Part shown: one piece after another, positions 11,326 to 21,429 of the stretch
Layout of the letters: the number at the start of each line of letters is the position of its first letter
How positions within the stretch are numbered: the stretch's first letter is position 1
Assembly (NCBI RefSeq): GCF_011386835.1
Contig: NC_088794.1
Location: forward strand, 67,838,434-67,902,433
Length of the DNA: 64,000 nt
From: Chrysemys picta bellii
Lineage: Eukaryota > Chordata > Testudines > Emydidae
Direction of reading: 5' to 3'
Notes under the pieces: generated by a model
What the model was told of the DNA's origin: nothing
Databases searched by the model: none
The model's input: the letters and a program-made list of their open reading frames with translations, nothing else
Made by a program: the position numbers and the translations under genes

Positions 11326-12030
11326 ACTTCAAGACGTTAATCTGTTTATCTTGTCAAAAAGAAGATTGAGAGGTGACTTGATTATATTGTACAAGTACCT
11401 TCACAGGGAAAAAATACCAGATATTAAAAGGCTCTTTAATCTAGCAGAAAAATGTATAACATGAAGCAATGGCAGGAAACTGAAGCCAGACAAATTCAAA
11501 TTAAAAACAAGGCACAAGTTTTGGACAGTAAGTGTGATTAACCATTGGAACAAACCACCAAGGGAAGAAGTGGATTTTCCATCTCTTGTCTTCAGATCAA
11601 GGGCTTGTCTACACTTGAAAACACTAGAGTGATAGAGCTGCACTGCTGCAACTGTAGTGCTTCAGTGTAAACACTACCTATGCTAATGGGAGGGGTTCTC
11701 CATCGGCGTAGGCAATCCACTTCCCTGATAAGCGGTAACGAGGTTAATGGAAGAATTTTTCTGTTGACCAAGTGCTGGCTACACACCGGGGGTTAGGTCA
11801 GCATAACTACGTTGCTCAGGGGTGTGGATTTTTCACACTCTTGAGTGACGTAGCTATGGTGATGTAAGCTCCCAGTGTAGACCAGCCCCAAGAATGGATG
11901 CCTTTCTGGAAGGTATGATTTAGTCAAACACAAGCTTTTCAGCTCAGTACAGGGGTAACTGGTATGATATACAGGACGCTACACAAAAATACCTAATTGT
12001 CCCTTCTGGCCTTAAAAATCTATGAATCCA
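11326..12030 (+). mobile_element. CR1 3' end, interrupted by a Harbinger-type MITE
   Basis: 11326-11600 reads LNLFILSKRRLRGDLI-like C-terminal sequence. 11889-12030 continues with the CR1 tail (TGGATGCCTTTCTGGAAGG through TCTGGCCTTAAAAATC). Removing 11601-11888 and one CAA restores continuity. Noncoding today. Confidence 0.75.
11601..11888. mobile_element. PIF/Harbinger-type MITE (288 bp)
   Basis: Ends GGGCTTGTCTACAC and, inverted, GGGCTGGTCTACAC (one mismatch in 14). A 3-bp CAA duplication flanks it at 11598-11600 and 11889-11891, the right size for PIF/Harbinger. The terminal motif resembles that of the autonomous element at 30993-36545. Confidence 0.8.
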
Positions 12031-12469
12031 TTAACTGTTTCCAAATCTAAGTTCTTAGCCCAGTACAGTTGATAAGATTAGCTCCTGAAAGCACTAACCT
12101 GTTACTTTACTGAAGCTGACCTGAAAATCCATAATAGACTTTCTTAGACAATTTTTCCTTGAGTATTAATATAGTAAGTATGCTTTTGAGCCAACATCTG
12201 GGGCTTGCTTTATTCATTGCTAAGTGCCAAGAAAGCTCTGGTAGAGCTGTCTGGGTATGGAGCAGAGTAAGTCTGTCACCCTTTTTAAAGCATCCTGTTG
12301 GGAGGGTGGCAGCTCCACTCTGACTCTAAAGTAGGGTTATGGCTTAATAGCACAATTTATCCCTAAATCTCTAACTCTTGTAGTTCCTAAAGTATCTGCT
12401 GCTAAACTCATGTCACAACTGAAATGGAGTGGAAAGCAATACAGTAATTGGAATGATGTGATTTTGAAG

Positions 12470-13306
12470 CAGGGGTGGGCAAATTTTTTTGGCCCAAGGG
12501 CCACATCTGGGAATAGAAATTGTATGGCGGGCCTTGAATACTCACAAAATTGGGGTTGGGGTGTGGGAGGGGGTGAGGGATTCAGGGTGTGGCCAGAAAT
12601 GAGGAGTTCAGGATGCGAGAGGGGGCTCCGGACTGAGGGTGGGAGGATGAGGACTCCGGTTTGGGATGCGGGCTACTGGGATGAAAAGTTTGGGGTGTAG
12701 AAGGGTGCTCCGGGCTGGGACTGAGGGGTTTGGAGGGTGGGAGGGGGATCAGGGCTGGGGGGTAGGGTACAAGAAGGAGTGCAGACTCTGGCTAGGGGTG
12801 CGGGCTCTGGTGTGGAGCTGGGGATGAGGGTTTTGGGATGAAGGAGGGTGCTCCAGGCTGGGATTGAGGGGTTCAGAGTGGGGAGGGAGATCAGGGCTGC
12901 AGGGTTTGGGGCATGGGGGGTTGATGGGGTGCAGGTTCTAGGTGTTGCTTACTTCCTAGTGGCTCCCAGAAGCAGCGGCATGTCCCTTCTCTGGCTCCTA
13001 CGTGGAGGCTGCACCATCTGCAGGCACCGCCCCAGCAGCTCCCATTGGCTGTGGTTCCAGGCCAATAGGATATGCGGGGGTGGTGCTTGGAGCGGGGGCA
13101 GCATGCAGATTAGAGCCCTCTGGATGACCCTATGCGTAGGAGCCGGAGGGGGGCCATGCCACTGCTTCCGGGAGCCACGTGGAGAGACCCCCGACCCTGC
13201 TCCCCGGCTGGAGCGCCAGAGCGGGGCAAGCGCCAGTCCCCGCTCCCCAGGGGAAGCTCGAGAGCCGGATTAAAACGGCTGGTCGGCCGTAGTTTGCCCA
13301 CCCCTG
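12470..13306. mobile_element. Nonautonomous hAT element (837 bp)
   Basis: Perfect 14-bp inverted termini CAGGGGTGGGCAAA / TTTGCCCACCCCTG. The 8-bp flanks are TTTTGAAG (12462-12469) and TTTTAAAG (13307-13314), with one mismatch. The inside is G-rich with imperfect short tandem units (about 12540-12930), then a GC-rich block. The open frames inside arise from composition; no transposase motif is present. Confidence 0.85.
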
Positions 13307-13399
13307 TTTTAAAGTCTGATATCTTGTGAATGGCCAAGAATAGAAACACTTGCCAGTACAAAAGCTTTTAAGGGCAGAAAATATTTACAAACACTGAGT

Positions 13400-13484
13400 G
13401 AGGTTTTCAAAGCTGAGTAGAGGATTCAGCTACACAACTCCCATTAAATAAAGGTTCACTTTCCTAGTCAGCTTTGAAAATCTC
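13400..13484. repeat. Small palindromic repeat
   Basis: Arms at 13400-13420 (GAGGTTTTCAAAGCTGAGTAG) and 13464-13484 are inverted copies with about three mismatches around a 43-bp centre. This resembles the short old palindromes scattered in amniote introns. Confidence 0.5.
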
Positions 13485-15379
13485 AAACACTGTTCCTACT
13501 GGGCTGGTGAGCAAAAAGAAAAATAACAATTCCTGCTGAAAACATATTACCTTAAATCCAAAAATCACCCAGTAAAGGTTTTTTTTAAAAAAAACTTCAA
13601 TGTAGTTACTATCCTATCACAGGATACCAGTCTCACTGTATTGCACCAAAAATATTCGTGTTTTTTTTATTGAAACAATAGGTAAAACACTTTAAAAAGA
13701 TGTTATGTCTGACTTTCAGCTAGTCCGATGTTCAGCATTCCACACACAGCGGGTTCACTTAAGAAGTTTCTGTTGGCTTGACAGAGATTTCTCGTTCCAG
13801 CAGTATTCCCCATTTTAAATGCAAGGAATCTCTCTCAAACTGGTGGAGTCTTTCAAAATAAAAGAAACTTTTTAAGTTCAGCCACTGTAAATATTATATT
13901 TGACAGAGGAAATAACATCTTTTTACATGCCTACAGTGGTTGCCTACTGTAGTCACATTATTTAGTTATCTAAGGAAATTGGCAAGTTTTTGAAGGAGAC
14001 CAACATATTGGATAAAAACCTTAGGTAAGCGTATAGATCTGGTTATTTTGCTTCCGTTTTATCCCTGTTAGCACATTTTTCTTTGGCAAATCCAATAAGA
14101 GCAGACCAGTAGCTGTTTCAGAGAAAATACTCTTTTCTGGTTGACCGCTAGTAAGTGCTGATGGCTGGAGTAATTTATATGCTCTTATTGGGCCAAAGGC
14201 CAAGTAATAAGAGTGTTTTCTCAGCCAGACTATCCATAATAGAATGATGCCTAGTTTGGCGCACAGGCATCTTTTTGAAATACAGTGAAATTTGGATGGG
14301 CCATAGATTTTAAATCTAGTTCCTGTTTCAGAAAGACTGCAATGTTAATCACTTTAGGTTGGTTTAAAAATTTAAAAAGGCAAATAAAACTACATTTCGT
14401 ATATTTATCCCAGTTACTGGTGCTTTATATAGGGAGTCAAATTCTTTCCTGTTGCATTCATGCACCCTGCTGATTTCAAAGCTGTTGCATCCATGGGACT
14501 GAAAGCAGAACTTGCCCCAGAAATGGAGCTCAGTAGCTGAGTGGACATAAAAAAAATGACAGAATGGAAATTAAATCAGAAGGAACTTGTCCAGTGCCAG
14601 AAATAAGCTACGAGATCATGAAGGGTATTTTTCTGGCTTTCAGAACTTTTTCAGTAAACTTGAATGATGGTAGCATCCCAAATACGACAGTCAATGATTG
14701 AGCTATTTTAGTCTAATAAAATGAAGACTTCATTGGCCTTATTTAAGCATTTCTTTACTTGGCTGAGACTTTCACTGCATCTCTTCATTAACAATAAGCA
14801 AAATAATGAGAAAAAAGGATCTTTTCTTCTCTTCCCTCCCTCCCAAATTAACATTTCAGATAAACATATTTTCCCCATTATCACTGCGCTGTGCTTATCA
14901 ATCTTGCCAGCCTTGCATATGCCAACATGACTTGAATGTGGCCTCATACAAAAACATTATAGGAGGGAAGTAAATCTTTGCTTCTCTGTTCTAATGTGGA
15001 AGGAATGTGGGCTTTCCAGCCAAGGTTTGGATTTTGTCTTCTCCTATTTATTTTAAATCTTTTCAGACAAAGAAGGAGACATTCACTGTTGCACCCATAT
15101 TGTTAACTTTTGAACTGAGGTGCTTAAAATGAAAATACATGTTTAGCTGGAATTTGTATCATCTGAATCAGGGAAAAAAGCCTGGCTAGGAGCCCCTGGA
15201 TATCCTGGTTTTAGTGGCTATGCAGACCCCAACGTATAAGATACAATTGGCAAAACAGGACAGAAATACAGATGGTAACATTTAAATGCTATGGGTTTGT
15301 TATTTTTTTCATAAGTCATTGAAGAATATGTGCAAATCAGAATTCTGAAAATTATTCTGCAAGATGGATGGGTGACAGA
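13485..15379. other. BBOX1: Intron without recognisable genes
   Basis: AT-rich sequence of the BBOX1 intron downstream of the 17226-17424 exon. Open frames are short and carry no family motif. No clear young repeat was recognised. Confidence 0.6.
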
Positions 15380-16135
15380 GCAAGACTGTTGAGCTCAGCA
15401 AGACATTAGCTAACAGCATTCAAGTAGAGTCTAGCAGGGATCAGTTCTGGGTCTGGTTCTGTTCAATATCTTCATCAATGATTTAGATCGGTTGTTCCAC
15501 AACTTGTTCTGCCGCTTGTGCAGGGAAAGCCCCTGGCGGGTCGGGTCGGTTTGTTTACCTGCCGCGTCCGCAGGTTCGGCCGATCGCGGCTCCCAGCGGG
15601 AGTAGTAGTAGTAATGTTCCTGAAAAATGTGACTTTAAGCGAAACGATGTTAAGCTAATCCAATTTCCCCATAAGAATTAATGTAAATGGGGGGGGGTTA
15701 GGTTCCAGGGAAATTTTTTTCACCAGACAAAAAAGCGATATATATATATATCTCTTAGCTTAACATCGTTTCGCTTAAAGTCGCATTTTTCAGGAACATA
15801 ACTACAACGTTAAGCGAGGAGTTACTGTACATAAAAGGCTTGTTACAAGGAAGACAGAGAAAAATTTTTCTCTTTAACCTCTGAGGATAGGACCAGAAAC
15901 AATGGGCTTAAATAGCAACAAGGGCAGTTTAGGTTGGAAATTAGGAAAAACTTCCTGTCAGAGTGGTTAAGCACTGGAATAAATTGCCTAGGGAGGTTGC
16001 AGAGATTTTAAAGAACAGGTTAGACAAACACCTGTCAGGGATGGTCTAGATAATACTTAGTTGAGTCTTGAGAGCAGGGGACTGCACTAGAAGACCTCTC
16101 AAGGCTCCCTCCAGTCCTACGATTCTATGATTGTT
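15380..16135 (+). mobile_element. CR1 fragment, split by two MITE pieces
   Basis: 15380-15490 carries the GSVLGLVLFNIFINDLD-type reverse-transcriptase block. 15836-16135 carries the CR1 tail (CTTCCTGTCAGAGTGGTTAAG through CTACGATTCTATGATT). The middle is unrelated (see 15493-15827). Confidence 0.7.
15493..15827. mobile_element. Half hAT MITE joined to a palindromic TA-flanked MITE
   Basis: 15493-15603 is the left half of the hAT family seen complete at 21144-21421 (shared GGGAAAGCCCCTGGC and GCAGGTTCGGCCGA blocks). It stops abruptly at GGCTCCCAGCGGGAG. From about 15610 a palindrome follows: TTCCTGAAAAATGTGACTTT at 15614-15633 is mirrored near 15775-15800, and the right end reads CGAGGAGTTACTG next to TA. 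No genes. Confidence 0.65.
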
Positions 16136-17225
16136 CATCCTTCTAGCAGATAATTAGGGAGTTGGAGATTTAGGGCCCTAATTCATGAAGTCAATGGGAC
16201 TTCTTAAAGGTTGGCACATACTGTTTGTGATACTTTGAAATGAACCCTAACCTTTAGAAGAAGAAAGTCTGCAAGTGAAACACTTGGAAAAAGCCGTGGA
16301 AAGCCATAAGTGCAGGGGTTTCTCCTTTGTTGAGACAGGATGGCTCTGAAATGGGCATATAAGGTGATCTGCACCCTATGTGCATGGTGGAACTGGGCTC
16401 TGCACTGGACCTGCATGGCCCACTGTGGAAAAGTGGTTGGGGACAGACCAGGGATGTGACGACTGGTGTCTATCTGATGTCTATATCCTCTAGCGTCTAG
16501 TTCATGAGTTCTCAACTGTGTGGTTGCAAACAGGTGTCATACTACTCTTCCCATATTGCTAAATGGGAGAGAGATCCTGGCTAGACGGGAGGGGAGAACT
16601 GGTGTGTATCCTTGTATGGAAAGGGTTTAGAAGCACCGTGGCCTCGTCAGCTTTGAAAAATGTATTTTAAATATCTACAGTGTAACCCTCATTTCAGCAC
16701 ATTCTAAGCTGACTGACTCTTCTGAGCCCAGCTTTCATTTAAAGGTGGTGAAGTGGGTACATAAAACTGATATGAAAGACAATCATCTCACTTGAACCTC
16801 CTCTGTGTACATGACTAGAAACGGGTTTGACACACGAAGTTTGAATGCAAATGCTGATCCAAAGTTAAGGTGTTTGGATCTAGGATATTTGATGAGGCAC
16901 ATCTCTATCCATGGCTTGCTATCTTGTTGATTGATTTGTTTTCAATTCTGTTATTCTCTTTTCTCTTTTTTTATTACAATCACCGTTGTCATCATAGTTT
17001 GCTCCTGGGTACCATGCTATTTGTCATATATCCCGTCTGGCATAGCAAAGCAATCCACATACAGAGAGTGTTATGGGTGATTACATTTTCTAATGTGAAG
17101 CCAAGAATAATTCTGATCCAGCTACAATAAATTAATCCCCAAGAAGGGTCCTACATCTTGAAGTGTAACATATCAAAGGTGATTACATTGCTGGCAGAAC
17201 TAGGACATTTGAAAAACTAGCTCAC
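16136..17225. other. BBOX1: Intron flank of the BBOX1 exon
   Basis: No gene and no young repeat recognised. The open frames at 16204-16515 and 16870-17130 lack any domain. The immediate left edge carries the BBOX1 splice donor (GTGAGC on the minus strand at 17225-17220). Confidence 0.6.
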
Positions 17226-17424
17226 CCATAAAATGTGAGACGCAGGAAACCAATCCTTTTGCCAAGTTTAACCAACTCTCCCTGTCTAGTGACAGCTCCT
17301 GTTAACAGCACAATTCCTACTTTTTTAAGGGTGGAAAGCCACTTGTAGGCACTTTCATCACTGTGTAAGACTTCTTCAAAAGACATATTTGGGAGCTGCA
17401 GATCTGAGCCCCAATATTTACATT
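17226..17424 (-). CDS. BBOX1: BBOX1 internal coding exon (start of the dioxygenase domain)
   Basis: Part of gamma-butyrobetaine dioxygenase, the Fe(II)/2-oxoglutarate enzyme that hydroxylates gamma-butyrobetaine to L-carnitine in the cytosol. On the minus strand a pyrimidine-rich acceptor ending CTTACAG precedes the exon and a GTGAGC donor follows it. The open frame contains CKYWGSDLQLP, then AYKWLSTLKKVGIV, then KLGKRIGF and LTFYG, which I recognise as the BBOX1 segment at about residues 112-177 of roughly 387. The first two bases complete a Glu codon whose G ends the exon at 62914-63028, so the phases agree. The exon ends with two bases (GG) of a Gly codon, to be completed downstream of this window's reach. 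The Fe-binding His/Asp residues lie in later exons that I do not find in 1-17225. Identification is from memory of the protein and is strong. Confidence 0.95.
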
Positions 17425-17869
17425 CTGTAAGACAAAAAATATTGAAGCAAACTTTTAGTTAGTATCTTTATTATTTCTTATTTGTATCACTGTAGTTATT
17501 TCAATGTTCAAGGTTAGGACATATTCACAATATTAAACTATTTTAAAGTAATGCTTTACTTTTGTGTGTTTCTGAATATGGTCCCGGTCTTGAAATTAGA
17601 TTTGCACGACAGGACCCACGTGGAGCCTTTGGTATGTACATATCACAAATAAACAGTTTTCTAGAAGTAAAATACATCAAACAAATAACAAATGACATTT
17701 TAACCATGTATAATCTGAAAGGAATATTACACTGCAAAACATAAAGCAGAAGTGCCTCTCTCTCTCTGAATATATGGACTAGAAGAGTGAAAACTGTCAA
17801 TACTCAGTTTCTTTAATAAAAACAATGAGGAGTACTTGTGGCACCTTAGAGACTAACAAATTTATTTGG

Positions 17870-17905
17870 GCATAAGGTTTTGTGGGCTAAAACACACTTC
17901 ATCAG
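17870..17905 (-). ncRNA. Second, decayed hammerhead-like motif in the inverted tail
   Basis: On the minus strand CTGATGA lies at 17905-17899, followed by a partial stem II (GTGTG against CCCAC). The core reads AAAA where GAAA is expected. It is clearly related to 20591-20627 but carries a core substitution. Confidence 0.5.
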
Positions 17906-17961
17906 ATGCATGGAATGGAAAATACAGTAGCAAGATATATATATATACATAGTACATGAAA

Positions 17962-19078
17962 AGATGGGGGTGGCCTTACCAATTCTAACAAATTTATCCT
18001 CACCCAAAACTATTTCATATTTGGGGACAATGTATACCTTCAAGTCAGTGGCACTGCTATGGGTACCTGTATGGCTCCACAGGATGCCAACATTTTTATG
18101 GCTTCCTCAGCTCTCATCCCCTAATGCCCTTACTCCACTTGCGCTACATTGATGACATCTTCATCATCTGGACCCATGGGAAAGAAGCCCTTGAGGAATT
18201 CCACCAGGATTTCAACAATTTCCATCCCACCATCAACCTCAGCCTGGACCAGTCTACACAAGAGATCCACTTCCTCGACACTACAGTGCAAATAAGCGAT
18301 GGTCACATAAACACCACCCTATACCGGAAACGTACTGACCGCTATAATTACCTACATGCCTCCAGCTTTCATCCAGACCACATCACACAATCCATTGTCT
18401 ACAGCCAAGCTCTAAGATACAACTGCATTTGCTCCAATCCCTCAGACATAGACAAACACCTACAGGATCTCTATCAAGCATTCTTAAAATTACAATACCC
18501 ACCTGCTGAAGTGAAGAAACAGATTGACAGAGCCAGAAGGGTACCCAGAAGTCGCCTACTACAGAATAGGCCCAACAAAGAAAGTAACAGAACACCCCTA
18601 GCCGTCACCTTCAGCCCCCAACTAAAACTTCTCGAGCGCATCATCAAGGATCTACAACCTATCCTGAAGGACGATTCCTCACACTCACAGACCTTGGGTG
18701 ACAGGCCAGTCCTCGCTTACAGACAGCTCCCCAACCTGAAGCAAATACTCACCAGCAACTAAACACTACACAACAAAAACACTAACCCAGGAACCTACCC
18801 CTGCAACAAACCCCGTTGCCAACTCTGTCCACATATCTATTCAAGGGACACCATCATAGGACCTAACCACATCAGCCACACCATCAGGGGCTCGTTCACC
18901 TACACATCTACCAATGTGATATATGCCATCATGTGCCAGCAATGCCCCTCTGCCATGTACATTGGCCAAACTGGACAGTCTCTACACAAAAGAATAAATG
19001 GACACAAATCAGACAACAAGAATTATAACATTCCAAAGCCAGTCAGAGAACACTTCAGTTTCCCTAGACACTCAGTAA
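17962..19078 (+). pseudogene. Penelope-like reverse transcriptase/GIY-YIG, outer copy
   Basis: The reverse transcriptase comes first: open piece 18124-18762 begins MPLLHLRYIDDIFIIW, with the YxDD box at its residues 8-11, and continues through the thumb region to LTSN. A single TAA (where the inner copy has a His codon) ends the frame. The same frame continues with YPCNKPRCQLCPHIY and the GIY-YIG endonuclease start VIYAIMCQQCPSAMYIGQTG, including a CxxC pair. It is cut at 19078 by the nested copy and resumes at 20252. The N-terminal half of the enzyme is absent, so it is 5'-truncated. Confidence 0.8.
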
Positions 19079-20251
19079 AAACCTACTGACCGCTACACTT
19101 ACCTACATGACTCCAGCTTCCATCCAGACCACATCACACAATCCATTGTCTACAGCCAAGCTCTAAGATATAACCGCATTTGCTCCAATCCCTCGGATAG
19201 AGACAAGCACCTACAAGATCTCTATCAAGCATTCTTAAAACTACAATACCCACCTGCTGAAGTGAAAAAACAGATTGATAGAGCCAGACGAGTACCCAGA
19301 AGTCACCTCCTACAAGACAGGCCCAACAAAGAAAATAACAGAACACCACTAGCTGTCACCTTCAGCCCCCAACTAAAACCTCTCCAGCGCATCATCAGAG
19401 ACCTACAACCTATCCTGAAAGATGATCCTTTACTCTCACAGATCTTGGGAGACAGACCTGTCCTCGCTTACAGACAACCCCCCAAGCTAAAGCAAATACT
19501 CACCAGCAACCACACATCACTGAACAAAACCACTAACCCAGGAACCTATCCTTGTAACAAACCCCGATGCCAACTCTGTCCACATATCTATTGAAGTGAC
19601 ATCATCATAGGACCTAATCACATCAGCCATACCATCAGGAGCTCGTTCACCTGCACATCTACCAATGTGATATATGCCATCATGTGCCCCTCTGCCATGT
19701 ACATTGGCCAAACTGGACAGTCTCTACGCAAAAGAATTAATGGACACAAATCTGACATCAGGAATCAAAATACTCAAAAACCAGTGGGAGAACACTTGAA
19801 CCTGTCTGGTCATTCAGTGACAGACCTGCGAGTGGCTATATTAAAACAGAAAAACTTCAAAAACAGACTCCAACGAGAGACTGCTGAGCTAGAATTGATA
19901 TGCAAACTAGACACAATCAACTCCGGTTTGAATAAGGACTGGGAATGGCTGAGCCATTACAAACATTGAATCTATCTCCCCTTGTAAGTATGCTCACACT
20001 TCTTATCAAACTGTCTGTACTGGGCTATCTTGATTATCACTTCAAAAGTTTTTTTTCTCTTAATTAATTGGCCTCTCAGAGTTGGTAAGACAACTCCCAC
20101 CTGTTTATGCTCTCTGTATGTGTGTATATATATCTCCTCAATATATGTTCCATTCTATATGCATCCGAAGAAGTGGGCTGTAGTCCACGAAAGCTTATGC
20201 TCTAATAAATTTGTTAGTCTCTAAGGTGCCACAAGTACTCCTGTTCTTCTT
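19079..20251 (+). pseudogene. Penelope-like element, inner nested copy
   Basis: It begins inside the reverse-transcriptase thumb (matching the outer copy from about 18330) and runs to the 3' tail. Open piece 19262-19594 matches the outer copy (VKKQIDRARRVPRS). After one TGA the frame continues into 19667-19969 with the GIY-YIG domain (MYIGQTGQSLRKRINGHK and ELELICKLDTINSGLNKDW). Compared with the outer copy it lacks three codons (QQC) near 19687, so the CxxC pair is gone. The tail at 20160-20240 ends with GTGCCACAAGTACTCC. Confidence 0.8.
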
Positions 20252-20590
20252 TAGACTTAAAAGTGGCAATCTTCAACAAAAAAAACTTCAAAAACAGACT
20301 CCAACAAGAAACTGCAGAACTGGAATTAATTTGCAAACTGGACACCGTCAAATTAGGCCTGAATAAAGACTGGGAGTGGATGGGTCATTGCAAAAACTTA
20401 AAACAAATTTCCCCATGCTAATTTTCCCCTACTGTTACTCACACCTTCTTGTCAACTGTTTGAAATGGGCCATCCTGATTATCACTACAAAAGTGATTTT
20501 TCCTCCTGTTGATAATAGCCCACTTTAATTGAATTGCTTTTCATGTACTATGTATATATATCTTGCTACTGTATTTTGCACTCCATTCAT

Positions 20591-20627
20591 CTGATGAAGT
20601 GGGTTTTAGCCCACGAAAGCTTATGCC
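20591..20627 (+). ncRNA. Hammerhead-ribozyme-like motif in the Penelope tail
   Basis: CTGATGA (20591-20597) is followed by a stem II formed by GTGGG (20599-20603) and CCCAC (20610-20614), then GAAA (20615-20618). A short stem III AGC-TTAT-GC follows, and then CC where the family rule asks for U and a non-G base. All core blocks are in order. Hammerheads are known in Penelope-like terminal repeats. The C at the U16.1 position probably weakens or abolishes cleavage in this copy. Confidence 0.6.
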
Positions 20628-20743
20628 CAAATAAATTTGTTAGTCTCTAAGGTGCCACAAGTACTCCTCGTTGTTTTTGCTGATACAGACTAACACGGCT
20701 ACCACTCAGAAACCAGTTTCTTTAATGTTTTCTTTCATGCTAC

Positions 20744-20878
20744 GCTGTTATTTTTATTCATTGTTTGTATTAGAGTAGCACCTAGAGACCCCAGTCAGGA
20801 TTGATGTCCCATTGTGATTGGTACTGTATGGACACAGAGTACAAGAGAATCCCTTCCTTGAAGAGCTAACAATCTACA
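20744..20878. repeat. Old interspersed repeat, unclassified SINE-like
   Basis: Contains the blocks GTAGCACCTAGAGACCCCAG, then CCCATTGTGATTGGTACTGTA, then AGAGCTAACAATCTA. Relatives occur at about 30890-30990 and 63555-63635 in this window. I recognise the pattern as a common amniote repeat but cannot name it. Confidence 0.5.
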
Positions 20879-20880
20879 TA

Positions 20881-21069
20881 CACCTGTATCCCGATATAAC
20901 GCTGTCCTCGGGAGCCAAAAAATCTTACCGCGTTATAGGTGAAACCGCATTATATTGAACTTGCTTTGATCCGCCGGCGCGCACAACCCTGCCCACCCCG
21001 GAGCGCTGCTTTACCGCGTTATATCCGAATTCGTGTTATATCGAGTTGCGTTATATCAGGGTAGAGGTG
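20881..21069. mobile_element. Tc/mariner-type MITE (189 bp)
   Basis: Termini CACCTGTATCCCGATATAAC and, inverted, CACCTCTACCCTGATATAAC (20-bp ends, few mismatches) are flanked by TA on both sides (20879-20880, 21070-21071). The inside has several CGTTATA-type motifs in both directions. Noncoding. Confidence 0.8.
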
Positions 21070-21143
21070 TACCAAGACAGGCCAGATGAATGTGTTAATG
21101 TATTATTTTAAAAAGAGAATAATTAAAATGGTTTGGTCTAAAA

Positions 21144-21421
21144 CAGTGCTTCTCAAAGTCAGGCCGCCACTTGTTCGGGGAAAGCCCCTGGCAGTCCGGG
21201 CCAGTTTATTTACCTGACATATCCTCAGGTTCGGCCGACTGCGGCTCCCACTGGCCACGGTTCGCCATCCCAGGCCAATGGGGGCTGCGAGAAGGGCGGC
21301 CAGCACATCCTTTGGCCCACGCCGCTTCCCGCAGCCCCCATTGGCCTGTGATGGCGAACCGTGGCCCGGACCGCCAGGGGCTTTCCCTGAACAAGCAGCA
21401 GACTGGCTTTGAGAAGCGCTG
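21144..21421. mobile_element. Palindromic hAT MITE (278 bp)
   Basis: Ends CAGTGCTTCTCAAAG and, inverted, CAGCGCTTCTCAAAG. A perfect 8-bp duplication GTCTAAAA flanks it (21136-21143, 21422-21429). The arms are nearly fully inverted (GGGAAAGCCCCTGGC... at both ends). The open frames in it simply read through the palindrome. Confidence 0.9.
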
Positions 21422-21429
21422 GTCTAAAA

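Larger units (their letters stand above)
17818..20713 (+). mobile_element. Penelope-like retroelement with a nested second copy
   Basis: A 13-bp perfect duplication CAGTTTCTTTAAT flanks the whole unit (17805-17817 and 20714-20726). Layout: an inverted 3' tail (17818-17960), sense element with reverse transcriptase and part of the GIY-YIG region (17962-19078), a second 5'-truncated copy (19079-20251), then the rest of the first copy (20252-20713). An inverted tail piece at the 5' side is a known oddity of Penelope elements. All frames are broken at one or more points. Confidence 0.88.

Noticed and set aside
8095..11600. 8095-8205 and 11326-11600 as one CR1 split by the 9235-11325 copy
   Set aside because: The two pieces overlap in content and diverge from each other, and the intervening DNA also includes unrelated sequence; separate copies are likelier.
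13700..14250. Possible further BBOX1 exon on minus
   Set aside because: No segment matches the next expected BBOX1 residues (after LTFYG), and no splice pair with the right phase was found.
17818..20713. CRISPR-like or phage-like direct repeats
   Set aside because: The repeated blocks are two nested copies of a eukaryotic Penelope-like element, not a regular repeat-spacer array.
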